From Chrysochromulina parva (taxonomy: Eukaryota > Haptophyta > Prymnesiales > Chrysochromulinaceae), in the NCBI GenBank assembly GCA_002887195.1, contig PJAB01001748.1, positions 1 through 12,447 of the forward strand: a stretch of 12,447 bases of DNA. Reading direction: 5' to 3'. This document shows, in pieces, positions 6,848 to 12,447 of the stretch. Numbering within the stretch: the first letter of the stretch is position 1; every line of letters begins with the position of its first letter. Made by a program: the position numbers and the translations under genes. A model generated the notes under the pieces. The model had not been told where the DNA came from. It ran no database searches and was given only the letters and a program-made list of their open reading frames with translations.

Positions 6848-7038
6848 AACGGATCGTGACGGGTTGAAATTACCGCGCGCGTGCAGTATGCATGTACTAC
6901 GACGGGATCGCGGAACGTAGCGCGGGTGCCCGCGGCGGCGCGGGGCGGGATGCGGGATACGCATACGGTGGTGCCCGTGGTGCATGGGCGCACTCGCGCC
7001 ATTAAGTTGTTGCGCGTCCTCCCGTCTGATCGCATCGC

Positions 7039-8049
7039 TTATATTGCAACCGGAGATGTCCCTATGCCGCGCCGCCGATATCCAAAGAAGCGCGAAAAGG
7101 CCGCGCTAATCGATTCGCGAAGGGATTCCCCGTCATCGGTGAGCTCTGCGTCAGGCACGAGCTTGTTGGTCTCGGTTTGCTCGCGTAGCGCCTTCTTTGC
7201 ATCAAAGAAGTTCTTTTTCGCTGCTGCGACTGCGTCCTTCATTTCTTTCTCTTCCCTGCGAAGATTTGTCGAGCGCTCGCGCAGGTCGGCCTCCAGCTTG
7301 TCAGCTGCCTCGTGATTTTTCTTTCGCATGTCCTCCTTGGTCATCATCGCGTAAGCAAGGTACTCTTGCTCCTGTCGCAAGCGCTGCTGCCGCAGCCTTG
7401 TCATCTGCTCCCGCAGCAGGTCCGCCTTGTCCCATGTGTCCATGAGGAAGTCTTGCTTTGATGCACGCGTCACGTGCTTCGACGTCGCCGCCTTAACGCG
7501 GCCGGCGAGGTCGCATTTGTAGTGATAGTGCGAGTCGTCGGTGTTTTTCACCAGCTCCTTGAGCTCACTCTTGAACTCGCTGCCACTTGCCCTCGCCTCT
7601 GCGAGACGAGCTTCTGTGGCGGCGCGCATCTTTGCCTTGAGATCTGCATGTTCTTTGGAGAGCGTATTACCGTGATTCTTCCATGTCTGGCTCATGCTCT
7701 GCCGCTTTGCACGAAAGACCTCCCGCTGCATACGCACGTTTTCGCCAGATTCCTTGGCTTGCTGACGGCACTCGTCAATCTTCGACTTGATCAACTCCTG
7801 GCCGCGCTGCCGTTCATTGCGCAGCGTGCGGCCGCGCTCCTTGAAGGACTCACGCAGCTCATCCAGCCTCATTTGCATTATCTGCTTCTCAGCACGCTCG
7901 GCGTCACCCTTCTCATGGTTAACCTGCTCCTGCAAAAGCCGGCCGTAATCGGCCCGGTAGACCTTGCTCGGTTTGCTGGGCGACGCCATGGAAGCCCCGT
8001 GTTCATCCGCGTTTGCGGTTGAAGGAACCTCGATGGAAAGGGCGCTCAT
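7039..8049 (-). CDS. coiled-coil protein of unknown function
   Basis: 336 aa. The start is the ATG at 8047-8049; the frame upstream opens only from a TTG. Residues 1-28 are probably disordered (Ser, Ala, Pro). Residues 35-165 and 205-295 are highly charged, rich in Glu, Lys, Arg, Gln and Ala with few aromatics, as in long helical coiled coils (for example AERAEKQIMQMRLDELRESF and RLRQQRLRQEQEYLAY). A break at 166-182 (NTDDSHYHYKCD) may be a hinge. The C terminus (318-330, FSRFFGYRRRGIG) is aromatic and basic. There is no signal peptide or membrane segment. I do not recognise a family; a cytoskeletal or flagellar structural protein is a guess from composition only. It is divergent with the CheR-like gene: their start codons are 259 bp apart, so they may share a promoter region. 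Codon use matches the neighbours and the frame is unbroken, so I am confident that it is a real gene. Confidence 0.75.
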   Translation of the reverse strand: MSALSIEVPSTANADEHGASMASPSKPSKVYRADYGRLLQEQVNHEKGDAERAEKQIMQMRLDELRESFKERGRTLRNERQRGQELIKSKIDECRQQAKESGENVRMQREVFRAKRQSMSQTWKNHGNTLSKEHADLKAKMRAATEARLAEARASGSEFKSELKELVKNTDDSHYHYKCDLAGRVKAATSKHVTRASKQDFLMDTWDKADLLREQMTRLRQQRLRQEQEYLAYAMMTKEDMRKKNHEAADKLEADLRERSTNLRREEKEMKDAVAAAKKNFFDAKKALREQTETNKLVPDAELTDDGESLRESISAAFSRFFGYRRRGIGTSPVAI

Positions 8050-8083
8050 GCCTCCGAGGAGTCCTGAGGCCAAAATCGTTTTC

Positions 8084-8103
8084 GCGAAGTCGTCGCACTT
8101 CGC
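8084..8103 (-). other. perfect hairpin in the coiled-coil gene leader
   Basis: GCGAAGT (8084-8090) and ACTTCGC (8097-8103) form a 7 bp stem with a 6 nt loop, 35 nt upstream of the coiled-coil gene's ATG and right beside a minus-strand GTAAGT. It may affect splicing or translation of the leader, or be a protein-binding dyad. Confidence 0.35.
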
Positions 8104-8147
8104 ACTTACCGCGATGTCCGGCTCGCTCCCGTCACTCCCCTACATAC

Positions 8148-8159
8148 GTTTTTCGCAAA
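8148..8159 (-). promoter_or_regulatory. 12-base element shared with the DUF1275-PDZ gene promoter
   Basis: Read on the minus strand this is TTTGCGAAAAAC, about 100 nt before the coiled-coil gene's ATG. The copy before the DUF1275-PDZ gene has the same orientation and almost the same distance to its ATG. Confidence 0.25.
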
Positions 8160-8308
8160 AATAGGACCCTGCAACAGTGGATTTCTGTTTGGTGTCCCTT
8201 GGTGGAGAGTGTTTGTTTGGTTTCGAAATTGAGGATCTGTTTCACCGAGTTCAAACGTCCATATTTGGGACTCTGTAGGTCGTCGCGTTGCGCGAGGCAG
8301 GAGGCCCA

Positions 8309-9862
8309 ATGCTGGACCTATCCATCAGCTCACCGCCCAATTCGTCGTCATCAACCAAAACAAAGACGCCAGCCACGCCGCCGAAGCCAAAGCAGAGGCT
8401 ACAGCTGCTGCTGTCGCAGCCATCACGCTCACCGACGCTGCTGCCAGAAGTGCAGGGCGGTATCTTGAAAGGGACAGCAGCGTCAATAGCCACTCCGCAA
8501 CCGGCGACGACGCGACCGGTGTCGTCGAGCGCTGTGCGAAGGTACGTCTCTCCGACGGGCAGCTCGACGTTCAACATCACGCAGCGGGCGTGGATCCACA
8601 ACACTGCCTTCTTCCGAGATGGGGCGGGTCTGTGGGATGGTCTGATTGCCAACCGGGCGCTCTTCGCAGCAGCAAGGTCCACCCTCCGCCAGAATGACAC
8701 GTCCGCTTCTTCGGCCGCACGCCTACGCGTCTGGAGCTGCGGTTGTTCGAGCGGCGAGGAGCTCTTCACGGCGCGCATGGTCTACCAGAAGTGGGTCGCG
8801 CCGACCTTTGGCGAGCATGCGCCCGAATTCGTCGGCTATGGCACCGACCGCGACGCTACGATCGTGAAAACCGTGCAGGACCTCCGGTACGAGTGGAGCG
8901 AGGCCGCTCTCGCCAACGTGCCCATCGAGCTGCGCGACGCCTTCTTCCACGAGGTCGCGATGAATCCGGAGTGGGCGCCGACTATACCGAAAAGCTGTGC
9001 AAAGCCATTTATGGCTGGCCGGCGCTACCAGCCGATGCCGAATTCTTGTCTTACCCCTTCGACTGCGGACCCTGGTTCCTTCGATGGTGGGCTGCTGCCG
9101 AAGCGTTTCACACTCTCCGATGGCGGCCGAGCCAGCTGCTCATTCGGTGTGGAGGACACGACGGCCGTGGCGGAGCACGTTTGTTGCGGTGCCGGCGCGG
9201 CGCCATCCCAGTTTGATCTCGTCCTTTGCCGCTACTCGATCTTTCTCTACAGCAACGGGGCGGACGCGAGCGTCGCGCTCGGCAAGATTGTCCAACGGCT
9301 CGCGCCTGGCGGTATCCTCGTGCTCGGCATGACCGACCCACTGCCGCAGGGCTCCAAGGAGCAGCATGGTCTCGAGCCCTTCGGAGACGCGAGACTGAAC
9401 GCATGGCGTCGAACCTCTGCGGCCAGCGACGACGCCGCCTTCACCGCCGACGCTGCCGAGGAGCACAAAGCACGCCTATCAGGAGGCACCACGTTTTCCA
9501 ATGCGCTCGCACACGCAAGCTGCCTCCAAGAGTTTCGCGCGTCGCTCGGACTGCCCGAGAGGTTTGTGGCAGAGGCTGTTGCGGCAGCGGGGCCCGCACC
9601 CGCGCTCAGCGCACGTTCTGCAGAGATTCTGCAGACCTCGCCTTGCTCGCACCGAGCGGCAGGAGCGCCAGTACTCGAGAGGCTACAAGAGGAGGCTAAC
9701 GCATTCGAGAAGCGGCGGTTGGAGCTGGAGAAGGTCACACTCGCGGAGTACGCGGCGCGATGGTCGAAGCAGATGTTGACGGGCAAGGCGAAGGCCAAGC
9801 GCAACCGCAAGAGCATCAAGAGCCGTGACGCAAACTTACACACAATTTTGCGCGGTAAATGA
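8309..9862 (+). CDS. CheR-like SAM-dependent methyltransferase
   Basis: 517 aa from the ATG at 8309; the upstream in-frame TTG is not a likely start. Residues 1-75 are Ser/Pro/Thr-rich and probably disordered. Residues 85-360 match the catalytic domain of bacterial CheR, which methylates receptor glutamates using S-adenosylmethionine: HNTAFFRD (97-104) is the TxFFR signature, LRVWSCGCSSGEE (139-151) is SAM motif I, GYGTDRDA (177-184) carries the ribose-binding acidic position (D180), VPIELRDAFFHE (204-215) follows, then FDLVLCRYSIFLY (302-314) and LAPGGILVLG (331-340). Bacterial CheR usually has CRN where this has CRY. The N-terminal helical domain of bacterial CheR is absent, and a 60-residue insert (about 216-275) lies between core strands. 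The tail (455-505) is helical and then strongly basic (KAKAKRNRKSIKSR), perhaps for nuclear targeting or nucleic-acid binding. No chemoreceptor gene is nearby. Fold and cofactor are secure; the substrate is unknown. Bacterial ancestry is likely. Confidence 0.88.
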   Translation: MLDLSISSPPNSSSSTKTKTPATPPKPKQRLQLLLSQPSRSPTLLPEVQGGILKGTAASIATPQPATTRPVSSSAVRRYVSPTGSSTFNITQRAWIHNTAFFRDGAGLWDGLIANRALFAAARSTLRQNDTSASSAARLRVWSCGCSSGEELFTARMVYQKWVAPTFGEHAPEFVGYGTDRDATIVKTVQDLRYEWSEAALANVPIELRDAFFHEVAMNPEWAPTIPKSCAKPFMAGRRYQPMPNSCLTPSTADPGSFDGGLLPKRFTLSDGGRASCSFGVEDTTAVAEHVCCGAGAAPSQFDLVLCRYSIFLYSNGADASVALGKIVQRLAPGGILVLGMTDPLPQGSKEQHGLEPFGDARLNAWRRTSAASDDAAFTADAAEEHKARLSGGTTFSNALAHASCLQEFRASLGLPERFVAEAVAAAGPAPALSARSAEILQTSPCSHRAAGAPVLERLQEEANAFEKRRLELEKVTLAEYAARWSKQMLTGKAKAKRNRKSIKSRDANLHTILRGK

Positions 9863-9891
9863 GCAAAGCACTCACTTACTAGTAACTTGTA

Positions 9892-9916
9892 GCCGTACAC
9901 ATGTAGACTGTACGGC
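9892..9916 (+). terminator. 3' hairpin after the CheR-like gene
   Basis: GCCGTACA (9892-9899) and TGTACGGC (9909-9916) form a perfect 8 bp stem around a 9 nt loop, 29 nt after the stop codon. It is the longest perfect stem among the hairpins I found and lies in the short gap between two convergent genes. Confidence 0.4.
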
Positions 9917-10033
9917 GCGCTGCGGTGCGGTTTTGGAGTCGTTAATACAGTCGAGTAGGCGAGGTACCACACCCCGCCGCCGCGGCCGTGGCCGGTCGCG
10001 CGTGCCCGTGGGCTTCGTGCGCCCCCTACCACT

Positions 10034-10050
10034 GGCACTACCGTGGTGCC
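10034..10050 (-). terminator. near-perfect palindrome downstream of the glycosidase gene
   Basis: GGCACTACCGTGGTGCC is a 17-base palindrome broken by one mismatched pair and its centre base. On the minus strand it lies about 71 nt beyond the glycosidase stop codon at 10122-10124. It may form a hairpin in the 3' untranslated region. Confidence 0.3.
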
Positions 10051-10121
10051 GACATGACCTGCGGACCAAATTAAGGAAATTATGCCTCACGACAAGATCA
10101 CAGTCACAGAGTCGGCCGAAC

Positions 10122-12287
10122 TCATACAGGTTTCGTCACATTGAAGTACGCCGTGTAATTAAGGAGAGCGACGCGTGCCAGTGGAAGCAACGTGTAGTTA
10201 CGATTCTTGCCGTGGGCGACCAGCTGCATGCCATCGGTGGTCGCGTCCTCTTGGGCATCGCCACAGCGCTCCCCGTCCCAAATTTTCCAGTGTGCGCGGC
10301 CGGCACAGCGTGTCCGCTGGATCTTTTCCGGCGCCACCCATTCGGCCACTCGCGCGGGATCTGCGCGGAGCTCGTCCGTCTCGTTCGTGATGCCCGTGAG
10401 CACAAGTGGCCCGAGCATGATGGACGAAACTGACGCGAACTCGGGCCGCACATCATTGATGGGGGTGAGGCGTGGCACCATGCCGAGGGTGAGCTCGACG
10501 ACGTCGCCAACGAGCCAACCCAATTCGGGAGTGGGGACAGCAAAGAAGGTGCCATTGGCTGGCGTGTGCTCACTCATGCTCGAGTTGCGGCGTCGGACAC
10601 GCACGGCGCTCTCCCTCGCGGCCCAGCCGGGTACACGTACGCGCAGGTCGAGAGCAGGCAGAGGGCCGGGCCCACGAGAGAGGAACGAGGAGAGCGTGAT
10701 GTTGACGGTCAGCGTGGCCGTGTAGGGCTCAGCACGCGCGCCGCGTTGGGTGGGCAGGGCCATAGCGAGGCTCGACGTCATCACGACACTCAATCCCTTG
10801 GCTGCCCACGAGAGGGTCGAGGGTATGTATTGTGCCACCCACAGTTGCTCAATGCCCTCAGTGAAGTAGATGGAGTCGCCGAGCTTCGCAAACTGCTCGA
10901 CGGTGGTGCCGTAGCAGCACCAAAAGGAGCTGTTTGCGTTGCCGAAGCCATACCAGTCCCAGCGATTGCGGTTCACGCCCCTCCCGAGTGGCGTCATGTA
11001 CGACAGGGATCCAACGACGCCAGGCTGCTGGACGCCAAGGATGCCGTTGAGGAGCTTCGCCTCGAACGCATCGGCGAGCGCGGCCGTCGGCGCCCATGTG
11101 AACAGGTAGCGCGAGATCTTGAGCGAGTTGTACGTCGTGCACGTCTCTTGCGTATGATAGCCATCCGAGTTCATCGGCGCGTGCGTGACGCTGTCGAAGT
11201 CCGTGTGGATCGAGGTGCCGAGCTCTCGAGGGTTTCCCCAGTACTCGTTGTCACTCGAGCCGCCGGTGCTGTACTCGTAGCGTGAGCTCAGAAGGCAGCC
11301 AAAGTTGTGCGTGATCGTGCCGAGGGTCTTGTTGCCCATCACTTCGAAGCCCCGCGCCGCACCGACGATGATGGGCAGGTGCTGGTTTGCATGCAGTCCA
11401 TCGAGGGGATCTTGGGTGCCGTCTGCGAGTGGGTTGAGGAAGTTGTCCGGGCTGAAGAGGGCGGCGAGCTGCGCGTGGCGCGGATCTTTGGTGAGGGAGA
11501 ACAAGTTGTACGCGAGCTCGTTCATGCCGCCGAACTCGACATCGAGGCACCATTGCCACCAAGCGGCGCCCTTCGCGGCGATCAGTTTGGTGATGCGCGA
11601 TGAGATGTAGTTGGCCATCTGCACGAGGACTGCGAGTGCCTGATCATTGCCCGGCTCGCTCAGCTTGGCCGTGAGCATGTAGTGGTCGTACAGCCCGGCC
11701 ATGATCTTATGCAGCGTGTAGTACGGTGCCCACACTTGCGTGAGATTGTGGGCCTCTAGCCGCTCAATATGATCGATCGGGTACGCCGAGAGCCAGCCCA
11801 CCCTGTCCGGGTTGGCCTTTGCGATGGCGTCCTGGCATGCCGCGAGGCCAGCCACCAGCTGCGTGCCCTTCCTACGCAAATCCTCGTTGCCGACGGCGGT
11901 GGCGAAGGCGAGTGCGCTCAAATAGTGACCTACAAAGTGGCCGTTGACCAGGCCCCACTGGTACGATGGAGATTCCCAGCCGCCATATGGCGGGGCTGGA
12001 TTGGTGAGGCCAGCTTGGGTACGGAATGAATGGAGAAGCCGGTCAATATCGAGCTGGCGCAAGTATTCTGTATTCAGATCCTGCGCTTCAGCGAAAGCCG
12101 AATTGGGCAAGAGGCGAATCTCTGAGAGCCCAAATGGCTGCACCGCCGCACTGGGATCGAAGGCGTGGCGTGGTAGCGGCGTCGGCAGTGTGTGCAAATG
12201 GTGATGGTGATCGTGAGGGCTGCCAGCTGGCGCGCCGGAGGCGATGATAACGGGCAACAGCAAGCATTGCAAAGGGTAAGCCACCAT
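10122..12287 (-). CDS. secreted GH127/DUF1680-type glycosidase (beta-L-arabinofuranosidase-like)
   Basis: 721 aa. The ATG at 12285-12287 is chosen: it puts a hydrophobic signal peptide (residues 1-19) first, while an in-frame GTG upstream would bury it. A histidine run (H25-H32, with one Asp and one Leu) begins the mature protein. Typical DUF1680 blocks follow: NGHFVGHYLSALAFA (115-129), WAPYYTLHKIMAGLYDHY (186-203), EFGGMNELAY (251-260), LDGLHANQHLPIIVGAAR (295-312). In GH127 a zinc-bound cysteine is the nucleophile; the matching residues are E381 and C383 (ETC), C457 and C458 (FWCCYG), with E348 (GGSSDNEYW) as the probable acid/base. All are present, so it should be active. Beta-sandwich sequence fills the last third. 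Ten N-x-S/T sequons, six of them after residue 560, fit a secreted or cell-wall glycoprotein. GH127 and GH146 enzymes remove beta-L-arabinofuranosides; related ones act on other sugars, so the substrate is uncertain. It is convergent with the CheR-like gene. Confidence 0.92.
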   Translation of the reverse strand: MVAYPLQCLLLPVIIASGAPAGSPHDHHHHLHTLPTPLPRHAFDPSAAVQPFGLSEIRLLPNSAFAEAQDLNTEYLRQLDIDRLLHSFRTQAGLTNPAPPYGGWESPSYQWGLVNGHFVGHYLSALAFATAVGNEDLRRKGTQLVAGLAACQDAIAKANPDRVGWLSAYPIDHIERLEAHNLTQVWAPYYTLHKIMAGLYDHYMLTAKLSEPGNDQALAVLVQMANYISSRITKLIAAKGAAWWQWCLDVEFGGMNELAYNLFSLTKDPRHAQLAALFSPDNFLNPLADGTQDPLDGLHANQHLPIIVGAARGFEVMGNKTLGTITHNFGCLLSSRYEYSTGGSSDNEYWGNPRELGTSIHTDFDSVTHAPMNSDGYHTQETCTTYNSLKISRYLFTWAPTAALADAFEAKLLNGILGVQQPGVVGSLSYMTPLGRGVNRNRWDWYGFGNANSSFWCCYGTTVEQFAKLGDSIYFTEGIEQLWVAQYIPSTLSWAAKGLSVVMTSSLAMALPTQRGARAEPYTATLTVNITLSSFLSRGPGPLPALDLRVRVPGWAARESAVRVRRRNSSMSEHTPANGTFFAVPTPELGWLVGDVVELTLGMVPRLTPINDVRPEFASVSSIMLGPLVLTGITNETDELRADPARVAEWVAPEKIQRTRCAGRAHWKIWDGERCGDAQEDATTDGMQLVAHGKNRNYTLLPLARVALLNYTAYFNVTKPV

Positions 12288-12320
12288 TAGTCTTCTCTGT
12301 GCATCACACTCAAAGGGATG

Positions 12321-12330
12321 GTTATTAAAG
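12321..12330 (-). promoter_or_regulatory. TATA-like sequence upstream of the glycosidase gene
   Basis: Read on the minus strand the stretch is CTTTAATAAC, an AT-rich patch 34-43 nt before the ATG. A start site at the usual spacing would leave a leader of only about 10 nt, so it may simply be leader sequence. Confidence 0.2.
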
Positions 12331-12447
12331 CAGCCCCCCACAGAGACGGCCAGGGGCCGGCTCTGAGTCCCCTATTCTAGACAGTACGGGTCCGGGAGGG
12401 TGGGGCACGACAAACACGCAGTGGGAGAGCCGCCTTGCGCGGCGACC

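Larger units (their letters stand above)
5845..7038. other. long gene-free region between convergent genes
   Basis: 1194 bp bounded by the stop codons of the DUF1275-PDZ gene and the minus-strand coiled-coil gene. Open frames here are short, low in domain-like content and lack the third-position G/C pattern. I found no tRNA-like T-arm or other recognisable RNA gene. It holds a hairpin at 6083-6101, a GTACCGGTAC palindrome at 6235-6244, a 7 bp inverted repeat GATCGCG / CGCGATC (6462-6468 and 6485-6491), an AT-rich repeat island (about 6776-6850), and a tandem GCGGGAT pair (6945-6958). Confidence 0.55.
8050..8308. promoter_or_regulatory. shared divergent promoter region of the coiled-coil and CheR-like genes
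   Basis: 259 bp separate the two ATGs. It contains a perfect 7 bp hairpin at 8084-8103, a minus-strand GTAAGT (8104-8109) that could pair with a CCTCAG ending at 8064 to give a 46 nt leader intron, the 12-base element at 8148-8159 inside a TTTTT-CGC-AAAAA dyad, a minus-strand TAGG at 8139-8142, and a plus-strand TAGG at 8276-8279. No clear TATA box is seen. Confidence 0.45.

Noticed and set aside
8309..9862. bacterial contamination suggested by the CheR match
   Set aside because: Its codon use, spacing and ATG context match its neighbours, and the flanking genes are eukaryotic or carry eukaryotic features. An old transfer into a eukaryotic genome explains it better.
9863..9960. bacterial intrinsic terminator after the CheR-like gene
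   Set aside because: The 8 bp stem is real but no T-run follows, and the gene set points to a eukaryote.
9247..10038. 263-residue open frame on the minus strand
   Set aside because: It is antisense to the CheR-like catalytic core, has low-complexity Ser/Ala content and no recognisable motif.

Overview
The window looks like nuclear DNA of a GC-rich, gene-dense eukaryotic microbe, most likely a unicellular alga. A haptophyte or GC-rich stramenopile is my best guess from composition and domain mix; I cannot prove the lineage. Support for a eukaryote: an ER-type TPR/J-domain co-chaperone, a glycolipid transfer protein, a PDZ domain, signal peptides with many N-glycosylation sequons, and no Shine-Dalgarno or operon structure. 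All seven confident coding regions read through as single exons from an ATG with strong preference for G or C in third positions. I see no rRNA, tRNA, insertion sequence or CRISPR array. AATAAA and the green-algal TGTAA signal are not evident just after the genes.

Layout. Bases 1-408 hold a possible 3' exon of a minus-strand gene and the leader of the first full gene. Four plus-strand genes follow: a P58IPK/DNAJC3-like ER co-chaperone with cysteine-rich modules at its N terminus (409-1839), a type II membrane protein with a PAN/apple-like cysteine-rich domain (2226-3356), a GLTP-fold glycolipid transfer protein (3609-4232), and a DUF1275 membrane protein fused to a C-terminal PDZ domain (4498-5844). 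A 1.2 kb gene-free stretch with an AT-rich repeat island comes next (5845-7038). Then a minus-strand coiled-coil protein (7039-8049) and a plus-strand CheR-like methyltransferase (8309-9862) share a 259 bp divergent promoter. The last gene is a minus-strand secreted GH127/DUF1680-type glycosidase (10122-12287).

The genes do not form an obvious pathway. Three or four act in the secretory system, at membranes or outside the cell (co-chaperone, PAN protein, glycosidase, probably DUF1275-PDZ), and the GLTP moves glycolipids in the cytosol. The most distinctive items are the domain architectures: P58IPK with its N-terminal TPRs apparently replaced by ShKT-like and other Cys modules, DUF1275 fused to PDZ, and a eukaryotic CheR-type methyltransferase without the receptor-binding domain. 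Two non-coding patterns recur: a T-rich TAGG element upstream of several start codons, and short perfect hairpins just after several stop codons.
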